Below, one piece after another: positions 1 through 3,767 of a DNA stretch of 6,057 bases. Numbering within the stretch: the stretch's first letter is position 1; each line of letters opens with the position of its first letter. A program made the translations under genes and the position numbers. The DNA comes from Candidatus Omnitrophota bacterium (GTDB lineage: Bacteria; Omnitrophota; Gorgyraeia; Duberdicusellales; 4484-171). The notes beneath the pieces are model-generated. The model had not been told where the DNA came from. It made no database searches and was given only the letters and a program-made list of their open reading frames with translations. The stretch is taken from positions 1 through 6,057 of the forward strand of contig JAIPHS010000059.1 of assembly GCA_021735105.1 (NCBI GenBank), given 5' to 3'.

Positions 1-284
1 GAAAAGCAGTTGCAATCGGAATGCTTTATGCAGCATATCTTTCACAACAACTAGGCAAATGCTCAAAAAAAGTGGTAGAAGAGGTCAAAACAATTTTAAA
101 ACTATACAATCTTCCTACTAGAATCCAATTTGACCCCAAGGAACTTTTAAAAGCTATCAGCTATGATAAAAAATTTACCACCGGAAAAATCAGAATGGTC
201 TTAATCCAAAAAATAGCCAAAGTGGAAGTTTCTGATAAAATAACAACCCGAAACCTAGAGAAAGGCTTTAAAAAAATCAACTAG
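1..284 (+). CDS. aroB: 3-dehydroquinate synthase, C-terminal part (5' end outside window)
   Basis: This is the C-terminal end of 3-dehydroquinate synthase, the cytoplasmic NAD- and divalent-metal-dependent enzyme that converts DAHP to 3-dehydroquinate in the second step of the shikimate pathway. The frame is open from the first bases, reading KAVAIGM, which matches the family's GEAVAIGM segment with Lys in place of the usual Glu. It continues with a helical stretch, then the diagnostic LLKAISYDKK followed by GKIRMVLIQKIAKVEV, equivalent to the family's LL.AM..DKK...G..RFVLL..IG.A.V. About 93 residues are visible of a usual 350 or so, so the NAD site and most metal ligands lie upstream. The ATG at 21 is internal to the domain and is not the start. 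It ends 53 bases before the next gene, which has its own promoter, and no hairpin terminator is visible between them. The assignment rests on motif recall and is quite secure. Confidence 0.88.
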   Translation, partial: KAVAIGMLYAAYLSQQLGKCSKKVVEEVKTILKLYNLPTRIQFDPKELLKAISYDKKFTTGKIRMVLIQKIAKVEVSDKITTRNLEKGFKKIN

Positions 285-288
285 TTTA

Positions 289-317
289 TTGACTTACCAA
301 CACAAATGTGTTATATT
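289..317 (+). promoter_or_regulatory. Sigma-70-type promoter with extended -10, driving the PilZ gene block
   Basis: TTGACT at 289-294 is the -35 element. A spacer of exactly 17 bases leads to TATATT at 312-317, preceded by the extended -10 dinucleotide TG at 309-310. The start of transcription would fall near 324, giving a leader of only about 14 bases that contains the ribosome binding site AAAGGG (325-330). The promoter sits right after the aroB stop codon, so the PilZ block can be transcribed independently of aroB. It also rules out the GTG at 308 as the PilZ start, because that codon overlaps the extended -10 and lies upstream of the expected transcript. Confidence 0.72.
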
Positions 318-337
318 TTAAGACAAAGGGAAGTACG

Positions 338-667
338 ATGGACGAACGACGCAAATACCCTAGATTTGGTGTATCATTTCCTGTTGAATGCACCACTTTA
401 CCTTCAAGAAAATATTTTTATACTGTAACTAAAGATTTAAGTTTAGGTGGAACAAAGATAGTTTCAAATGATTTTTTACCAAAAGAAGAGCCTTTTAAGA
501 TTAATGTAAACTTAATAGATAAAGTCATTGATTTGGAAGCAAGAGTAGCTTGGTGCAACGAAGAAAGAAAACAACAGAGGTATTACCGTGGTTTAAGATT
601 TCAAAACTTAAACCAAAAAAGCAAAAAAGAACTTTCTCATTTTATCCAAAGTATCTACAACGCCTAA
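338..667 (+). CDS. Stand-alone PilZ domain protein (probable c-di-GMP receptor), first copy
   Basis: A 109-residue single-domain PilZ protein. PilZ domains bind the second messenger cyclic di-GMP and pass the signal to partner proteins. Both binding motifs are present: the N-terminal RxxxR (R5-K-Y-P-R9) and DxSxxG (D33-L-S35-L-G37-G38). A later beta strand around W82 and the YYRGLRF segment near the end of the barrel are also typical, followed by a short C-terminal helix. No membrane segment or output domain is seen, so it probably acts through protein-protein contact. The ATG at 338 is chosen because AAAGGG lies 7 bases upstream, PilZ proteins of this kind often begin a few residues before RRxxxR, and the upstream GTG at 308 falls inside the promoter. 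Its N-terminus (MDERRKYPRF) closely resembles that of the second PilZ protein 267 bases downstream. The regulated process is not identifiable here. Confidence 0.88.
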   Translation: MDERRKYPRFGVSFPVECTTLPSRKYFYTVTKDLSLGGTKIVSNDFLPKEEPFKINVNLIDKVIDLEARVAWCNEERKQQRYYRGLRFQNLNQKSKKELSHFIQSIYNA

Positions 668-741
668 AAATAGCCCAACTGCAATCAAACTTAACTAATA
701 ATTTAATTTTATAAATAAAACAAATAAAGGATTGATAAAAT

Positions 742-921
742 ATGAGTAAAAGAGCTGAAAGTAAAAGAAAAAATTGTCTTAACTGCAATAAATCATTACG
801 CCGGGTTGACTGGTACTACAGAAACAACGGTTATTTTTGTAATAAATCTTGTTTCCGCGCCTACCAAAAAAAGAAACAAGCTGAACAAGAATCCAATAAG
901 AAAGAAGCAAAAAAAGCTTAA
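742..921 (+). CDS. Small zinc-ribbon-like protein (59 aa), CxxC/CxxxC
   Basis: A 59-residue basic protein lying between the two PilZ genes. Four cysteines form a metal-site pattern: C12-L-N-C15 and C33-N-K-S-C37, separated by 17 residues. The intervening stretch RRVDWYYRNNGYFC is rich in aromatics, as in small treble-clef or zinc-ribbon folds. The last third is a highly charged, Lys/Gln/Glu-rich helix-like tail. AAGGA at 727-731 lies 10 bases before the ATG, a slightly long but usable spacing. It ends 13 bases before the second PilZ start on the same strand, so it is very likely in the same transcript. I recall similar short CxxC proteins from uncultured bacterial genomes but know no function. 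Binding of zinc is inferred from the cysteine pattern only. Longer frames overlapping it on either strand have no family resemblance. Confidence 0.75.
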   Translation: MSKRAESKRKNCLNCNKSLRRVDWYYRNNGYFCNKSCFRAYQKKKQAEQESNKKEAKKA

Positions 922-934
922 ACCAAATAAACCA

Positions 935-1309
935 ATGAATGAGCGGCGTAAATATCCCCGTTTAGAAAAAAACCTCCCGATTAAACTCAAACAAACTCCT
1001 GATAAAGATTTTGATATAGCAACTGAGACCACAAATATTAGTGCCAGCGGTACATATTGTGCAGTTACTAAATCGATTAAACCAATGACTAAACTTAAAT
1101 TAATTCTCCTTATCCCAATACATAAATCAAAAGTAAAAAAAATACGAAAGATTAACTGTCAAGGAGTGGTAGTCAGAAAAGAAAAAAATGAAAATAATAA
1201 AAAATTTCCTTATCGGATTGGTATCTTTTTTAACGAAATTGATAACCAAGATAGAAAATTTTTACGTTCTTATATAAATTCATTTTTTCGAAAAGATCAA
1301 AATAATTAA
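935..1309 (+). CDS. Stand-alone PilZ domain protein (probable c-di-GMP receptor), second copy
   Basis: A 124-residue PilZ protein with the c-di-GMP-binding RxxxR (R5-K-Y-P-R9) and NxSxxG (N34-I-S36-A-S-G39) motifs. A strand near residues 75-81 (CQGVVVR) and the late PYRIGIFF segment complete the usual barrel pattern; a helix and a polar tail follow. It shares the opening ERRKYPR with the first PilZ protein but diverges strongly afterwards, so the two are distant paralogues rather than a recent duplication. The start at 935 is preferred because the domain begins at once, matching the first copy. The same frame stays open upstream to 806, but that stretch overlaps the zinc-ribbon gene and reads as low-complexity Lys/Asn. 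No clear Shine-Dalgarno precedes 935, so translation may depend on coupling to the gene ending at 921. Its stop overlaps the next start in TAATG. Confidence 0.86.
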   Translation: MNERRKYPRLEKNLPIKLKQTPDKDFDIATETTNISASGTYCAVTKSIKPMTKLKLILLIPIHKSKVKKIRKINCQGVVVRKEKNENNKKFPYRIGIFFNEIDNQDRKFLRSYINSFFRKDQNN

Positions 1310-1827
1310 TGCTTAAATTAAACTTTCCCAAGCCGGCTAAATTTATCGCTGCTTTTATCTACGCTAATGAGATAGTTTATCAGAAAACAAAAAAAATTCT
1401 TACTAAAAAATTTGGAAAAATTGATTATGAATCTGAACAACTTAACTTTGACTCTACAGATTATTATCAATCTGAAATGGGTAAACCCTTATTTAGAAAA
1501 TTTATTTCTTTTCAGAAATTAAAAGATCCGGCTCAATTTATTAAAATTAAATTATTTTGCCTAAAATTAGAAAAAAAATTTTCCAAAAATAGCCTGAGAA
1601 CTATAAATATCGATCCAGGCTGCATTAATCAAGCGAAACTGGTCCTTACCACAACCAAGGACTTCGCCCACAGAATCTATTTAGGAAAGGGGATCTATGC
1701 TGAAGTTACTCTTTTCTATAAAGGCGGCCGCTTTAACCACCTGCCCACAACTTTTCCCGATTACAGAACCAACACCTATAAAGATATCTTTGAACAGATA
1801 AGAAATATATATATTGGACAGAAATAG
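1309..1827 (+). CDS. DUF4416 family protein
   Basis: A 172-residue protein of the DUF4416 family, whose function is unknown. Family landmarks visible in order are: FDSTDYYQSEMGKPLFRKFISF (about residues 47-68), where the family has F..T.YY..EMG..L.R.F.SF; a Lys-rich helix; TINIDPG (99-105); a segment with KLVLTTTKDFAHRIYLGKGIYAEVTL (about 110-135); and FPDYRTNTYKDIF near the end. The length is normal for the family. DPGC replaces the usual DPGY, and LPTTFPDY replaces a WTYPDY-like stretch. The conserved Asp, Glu, His and Arg residues suggest an enzyme or ligand-binding role, but that is inference. The ATG overlaps the stop of the preceding PilZ gene by one base (TAATG), indicating translational coupling. 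DUF4416 genes are known to me mainly from Desulfobacterota, Omnitrophota and related anaerobes. Confidence 0.85.
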   Translation: MLKLNFPKPAKFIAAFIYANEIVYQKTKKILTKKFGKIDYESEQLNFDSTDYYQSEMGKPLFRKFISFQKLKDPAQFIKIKLFCLKLEKKFSKNSLRTINIDPGCINQAKLVLTTTKDFAHRIYLGKGIYAEVTLFYKGGRFNHLPTTFPDYRTNTYKDIFEQIRNIYIGQK

Positions 1828-1864
1828 AGTAAAAAAATTTTGTTTTTTGAGTATTCTAAATATC

Positions 1865-2815
1865 ATGACTCCTAATAAAAAAATAAAATATATAGAAAAA
1901 ATCTATCCCGAACTTTTAAAAAACTTAGAAAGCTGCAGGCTTTGCCCCAGGAACTGCCAAGCTAACCGCATAAAAAATGAAAAAGGTTATTGCGGCCAAA
2001 ATAAAGATCTAAAAATCTACAATTCATTCCTTCACTTTGGCGAAGAACCTCCGATCTCTGGTAAAAGAGGCAGCGGCACAATATTTTTCTCCGGATGCGG
2101 CCTAAGGTGCGTATATTGCCAAAACTATCAATTCTCTCAACTAGACAATGGCAGAGTAACAGAGGAAGCAGAACTCGTAAAAATTATGCTTAATTTAGAA
2201 AAAAAGGGGGCCCAAAACTTAAACCTGGTAACTCCAACCCACTTTCTACCTCAAATATTAAAAGCTTTAAAGACCGCTCTAGAAAAAGGCCTAAAACTAC
2301 CAATTGTTTATAATAGCTCAGGATATGAAAAAAAAGGTATAGTAGAAAAAATCGCCCCAACTATCGACTCTTGGCTCCTGGATTTCAAGTATCTTAACTC
2401 AAAAACTGCCGAAAAACACTCAAATTCGCCTCGATATCCTAATTTAATAAAAAAGATAGTCTCTTACCTGTATAACCATGAAAACGGCCAAAATAGGCCA
2501 AATAGAGGCCAAATACCGCCGATAATTATCCGTCATCTAATCCTTCCCAACCATATTCAGGAATCAATAGCTATCCTTAATTGGATTAACAAAAATAGTC
2601 CAAAAATTCCCATAAGTATGATGTCTCAATATCAACCTTATTTTAAAGCAAAACATTACCAACCCATCAAACGCCCTCTAAACCAAAAAGAATATAACCA
2701 AATTAAACAATTGATAGAAGAACTTAACCTAAACGGCTGGCTTCAAGAATTTATCACCCAAAAAGAGATGGCTGGCGTCTATTTTAAAGAGGATAAAACC
2801 GGCCTGCCTGATTAA
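1865..2815 (+). CDS. PflX-type radical SAM protein (COG1313, pyruvate formate-lyase activase-like)
   Basis: A 316-residue radical SAM protein of the PflX/COG1313 group. The SAM-binding [4Fe-4S] motif is C78-GLR-C82-VY-C85, within IFFSGCGLRCVYCQNYQ. Before it, C24-xx-C27-xxx-C31 and C43 in CRLCPRNC...GYCG form the group's extra N-terminal cysteine cluster, followed by the typical HFGEEPPISG...GSGTIFFSGC. Downstream come NLVTPTHFLPQIL, YNSSGYE, a DFKY motif and IIIRHLILPNH, all characteristic. The family resembles glycyl-radical activating enzymes, but its substrate is unproven. The start at 1865 fits the family's N-terminus. A TTG at 1814 would add 17 unrelated residues and overlap DUF4416. 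Neither start has a strong ribosome binding site, so coupling to the upstream gene is possible. A short NGQNRPNRGQIPP segment (about 207-219) comes from GGCCAAA repeats and replaces the family's usual loop. It is the last gene of the + strand block. Confidence 0.87.
   Translation: MTPNKKIKYIEKIYPELLKNLESCRLCPRNCQANRIKNEKGYCGQNKDLKIYNSFLHFGEEPPISGKRGSGTIFFSGCGLRCVYCQNYQFSQLDNGRVTEEAELVKIMLNLEKKGAQNLNLVTPTHFLPQILKALKTALEKGLKLPIVYNSSGYEKKGIVEKIAPTIDSWLLDFKYLNSKTAEKHSNSPRYPNLIKKIVSYLYNHENGQNRPNRGQIPPIIIRHLILPNHIQESIAILNWINKNSPKIPISMMSQYQPYFKAKHYQPIKRPLNQKEYNQIKQLIEELNLNGWLQEFITQKEMAGVYFKEDKTGLPD
2486..2513 (+). repeat. Three GGCCAAA repeats inside the radical SAM gene
   Basis: GGCCAAA occurs at 2486-2492, 2496-2502 and 2507-2513, with periods of 10 and 11 bases. 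The unit is roughly GGCCAAAATA. Because the period is not a multiple of three, it is translated as a mixed Asn/Gln/Arg/Pro loop between a helix and the conserved RHLILPNH strand. It looks like a small in-frame minisatellite expansion in a tolerant surface loop. Confidence 0.7.
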
Positions 2816-2851
2816 AATGTCTTAACTCACTGTTAAAACCTAACCAAAGCT

Positions 2852-2876
2852 TTATTTAAGATATCCGGTTAAATAA
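2852..2876. repeat. AT-rich 8-bp inverted repeat downstream of the radical SAM gene
   Basis: TTATTTAA (2852-2859) and TTAAATAA (2869-2876) are exact reverse complements around a 9-base loop (gatatccgg). The stem has no G or C and no T-run follows, so it is at best a weak terminator for the + strand block. It starts 36 bases after the radical SAM stop codon. A smaller TTAAC/GTTAA repeat sits at 2822-2836. Confidence 0.5.
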
Positions 2877-2909
2877 TTATACATGAATTATCTAAATCAG
2901 CTTATAAGT

Positions 2910-2934
2910 AACTATTTATAACTAAAAGTAACTA
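2910..2934. repeat. AACTA repeated three times at exact 10-nt spacing
   Basis: AACTA occurs at 2910-2914, 2920-2924 and 2930-2934. The first and third copies sit in a longer direct repeat, AAGTAACTA (2906-2914 and 2926-2934). The spacing puts all copies on one face of the helix, as protein-binding arrays often do, but five-base words are common in DNA this rich in A and T. Confidence 0.45.
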
Positions 2935-2960
2935 CTAATTGAGTAATTCACAACTTGTTT

Positions 2961-3281
2961 AAGAAACTCTTTAAGTCCTTGCTATGGCTAGAGATAACCC
3001 CTATTTTAGATACTTATAAAAGTTAACATAAGATATATTATCGGAAGTTGACAAAAAAGTTTTTTTGATAAGTTTTGTCTCTAAAAGGCCCTGCTCTTTA
3101 CAAATTATTACCCTCGAGTATAGGGTTAGTTTTGCAACTTTCGACCCTAAATGAAGGGATTTTAAGATTTAACTTTGAAAGCCTGTGAGCAACGTAGTTT
3201 CTTTTTTTTAACACCTTCTGAGACTTTTTTTGCTTAAAGAACAGCCTTATAGGCTAGAATAGATCTGGCAAGAAACTCTTT
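2961..3281. repeat. 12-nt direct repeat AAGAAACTCTTT bracketing the gap
   Basis: AAGAAACTCTTT is found at 2961-2972 and again at 3270-3281, 309 bases apart and in the same orientation. The word is itself a partial inverted repeat (AAGA/TCTT around AAC). The second copy lies just beyond the stop codon of the leftward regulator gene. It could be a relic of insertion or slippage, or a duplicated binding site. No inverted terminal repeats or transposase are present. Confidence 0.4.
3110..3158 (-). other. Switch-like chain of mutually exclusive CCCT/AGGG pairings
   Basis: Read on the - strand there are four complementary blocks: CCCT (3158-3155), TAGGGT (3149-3144), ACCCTA (3126-3121) and AGGGT (3114-3110). 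Blocks 1:2 and 3:4 can pair, or alternatively 2:3, but not both. The 2:3 pairing is the best of these: 6 bp, an asymmetric internal loop, then AGTT/AACT closed by GCAA, a GNRA tetraloop, on the - strand RNA. This is the general layout of attenuators and riboswitch expression platforms. However, no U-run follows and no downstream gene is visible, so a regulatory role is only suggested. It matches no RNA family that I recognise. Confidence 0.3.
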
Positions 3282-3289
3282 TGGAGAGC

Positions 3290-3502
3290 TTATTTTGATC
3301 TTACCAACTCATGCTCTATATCAAGAAAATCAAGCAAAATTTTCCTTATATAGACAGATGGCTCAAGATTAGCTTTTTGGGCCCAATTTAGAACTTCAAC
3401 CCATTGCTTTTGAGTCAGCCGGACATTAATGGTTTTTGTGTATTTTACCGCTTTCTTGGGTCTTCCTTTTCCTTTTTTTATCTTTATCTTTGATTTAGCC
3501 AA
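3290..3502 (-). CDS. Ribbon-helix-helix DNA-binding protein with an AT-hook-like N-terminus (70 aa)
   Basis: A 70-residue basic protein. The N-terminal 20 residues are Lys-rich and contain GKGRPKKA, resembling an AT-hook core (G13-R14-P15) for minor-groove contact. Residues about 22-60 fit a ribbon-helix-helix fold: a strand TKTINVRLT, a helix QKQWVEVLNWAQKA, a turn LEPS and a second helix VYIRKILLDFL, like CopG/Arc and MobC-type proteins. Such proteins dimerise, insert the paired strand into the major groove and often repress their own promoter. The start is TTG at 3502, the only usable start in frame, preceded by a strong GGAGG (3511-3507) at a short spacing. The leader and promoter carry three ATGTTA repeats that could be its operators. 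No toxin, relaxase or other partner lies beside it; the downstream gap has no convincing gene. It could be an orphan antitoxin-like or plasmid-derived regulator. Confidence 0.75.
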   Translation of the reverse strand: MAKSKIKIKKGKGRPKKAVKYTKTINVRLTQKQWVEVLNWAQKANLEPSVYIRKILLDFLDIEHELVRSK

Positions 3503-3518
3503 AATACCTCCATTAAAA

Positions 3519-3571
3519 ATGTTATTATTTAGCGGATACCTATGTTAACTATTATACCATATATTATGTTA
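3519..3571. promoter_or_regulatory. Three ATGTTA direct repeats, candidate operator array
   Basis: ATGTTA (TAACAT on the transcribed strand) occurs at 3519-3524, 3542-3547 and 3566-3571, with spacings of 23 and 24 bases. One copy lies between the -35 and -10, one at the predicted transcription start and one in the leader just ahead of the ribosome binding site. The placement is what an autorepressor would occupy, and ribbon-helix-helix proteins typically bind arrays of short direct or inverted repeats. Binding by the adjacent protein is inference. Confidence 0.5.
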
Positions 3572-3578
3572 TTTTCAA
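3551..3578 (-). promoter_or_regulatory. Extended -10 promoter of the ribbon-helix-helix gene
   Basis: On the - strand TTGAAA (3578-3573) is followed by a 16-base spacer and a perfect TATAAT (3556-3551), preceded by TGG so that an extended -10 (TGnTATAAT) is formed. Transcription would start near 3544, giving a leader of about 42 bases. This is the best -10 element in the window. Phased A-tracts lie immediately upstream of the -35, where an UP element would act. Confidence 0.75.
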
Positions 3579-3584
3579 GCATAC

Positions 3585-3610
3585 AAAAAACCACAAAAAA
3601 ACACAAAAAA
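3585..3610. promoter_or_regulatory. Phased A-tracts upstream of the regulator promoter (intrinsic bend or UP element)
   Basis: Runs of six or seven A start at 3585, 3595 and 3605, exactly 10 bases apart, each preceded by AC (ACAAAAAA three times). A-tracts in helical phase bend DNA. The array covers about -41 to -66 of the leftward promoter, where RNA polymerase alpha subunits contact UP elements. A role in raising transcription of the regulator gene is inferred from position. Confidence 0.5.
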
Positions 3611-3627
3611 TGGCTGCTTTAGACAAA

Positions 3628-3667
3628 AATATAAGGGGCTGATATCTTATTATCAGCCCCTTATATT
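3628..3667 (-). terminator. Strong intrinsic terminator at the end of the dinB transcript
   Basis: A perfect 17-bp stem pairs 3628-3644 with 3651-3667 around a 6-base loop. The core is GGGGCTGATA/TATCAGCCCC. On the - strand the stem runs out into TTATATTTTT, a good U-rich tail. It lies about 100 bases after the dinB stop and 9 bases after the stop of the membrane-protein remnant, whose terminator it probably was originally. On the + strand it is followed by TTAAATTATTTTT and might also stop rightward transcription. Confidence 0.85.
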
Positions 3668-3676
3668 AAATTATTT

Positions 3677-3767
3677 TTAGCTTCTAGCTAGTTTATTATA
3701 TAGCCAGGCAAATATTATTCCCCCCAACAAACGCATCAACAAAACCCCACAAAGCGCCAACTAAACT
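3677..3767 (-). pseudogene. Frameshifted 3' remnant of a small holin-like membrane protein gene
   Basis: Directly after dinB the - strand encodes SLVGALWGFVDAFVGG in one frame (3767-3720) and then IIFAWLYNKLARS plus a stop in the next frame (3718-3677). The two halves join if one G is removed from the run of six G (C3720-C3725 on the + strand). Together they match the C-terminus of a widespread small membrane protein, often annotated as bacteriophage holin or DUF, which ends in a Gly-rich segment GFVDGF.GG.IFAWLYN. I recall this pattern from memory. The usual N-terminal half is absent: upstream in the same frame lies only the dinB coding end in another frame. So this is a truncated relic even if the G-run is a sequencing error. 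The short frame-B reading from TTG 3760 or ATG 3736 is possible as a peptide but less family-like. Confidence 0.62.

Larger units (their letters stand above)
2816..3289. other. Convergent gap without a convincing gene
   Basis: These 474 bases separate the end of the + strand block from the end of the leftward ribbon-helix-helix gene. I find no tRNA, tmRNA, SRP or RNase P signature and no strong intrinsic terminator for either side. On the + strand stops are dense. On the - strand two overlapping frames are open for 51 codons (3253-3098, same frame as the upstream gene but past two stops) and 55 codons (3168-3001). Neither has a good start or recognisable similarity. Other structure seen: an AT-rich 8-bp inverted repeat (2852-2876), phased AACTA repeats (2910-2934), a 12-nt direct repeat (2961 and 3270), a 7-bp inverted repeat GACAAAA/TTTTGTC (3050-3056, 3073-3079), a CCCT/AGGG pairing chain (3110-3158) and a 5-bp AGCCT/AGGCT hairpin (3243-3255). 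It may be the 3' untranslated part of the leftward transcript, a structured RNA or a decayed gene. Confidence 0.6.

Noticed and set aside
308..337. GTG at 308 as start of the first PilZ gene
   Set aside because: It lies in the extended -10 region and has no ribosome site, while ATG 338 has AAAGGG at 7 bases.
806..934. Upstream extension of the second PilZ protein
   Set aside because: The stretch overlaps the zinc-ribbon gene in another frame, reads as Lys/Asn-rich low complexity, and the PilZ domain starts right at 935.
796..1032. Open frame on the - strand, 78 codons, hydrophobic
   Set aside because: It is antisense to the zinc-ribbon and second PilZ genes, whose motifs are clear. Its hydrophobicity is the complement of Lys-rich codons.
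1814..1864. TTG at 1814 as start of the radical SAM protein
   Set aside because: The 17 added residues do not fit the family, no ribosome site precedes it, and it would overlap DUF4416.
1681..1866. Open frame on the - strand, 61 codons
   Set aside because: It is antisense to the well-supported DUF4416 gene, with no motif of its own.
3048..3053. Perfect TTGACA on the + strand in the gap
   Set aside because: No -10 element lies 16-18 bases downstream, and no + strand gene follows.
3276..3288. Terminator right after the ribbon-helix-helix gene
   Set aside because: The CTCT/AGAG stem is only 4 bp and the tail TTTCTT is weak, so termination there is unlikely.
2816..3289. tRNA, tmRNA, 6S, SRP RNA, RNase P or c-di-GMP riboswitch in the gap
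   Set aside because: None of the conserved core motifs of these RNAs could be found on either strand.
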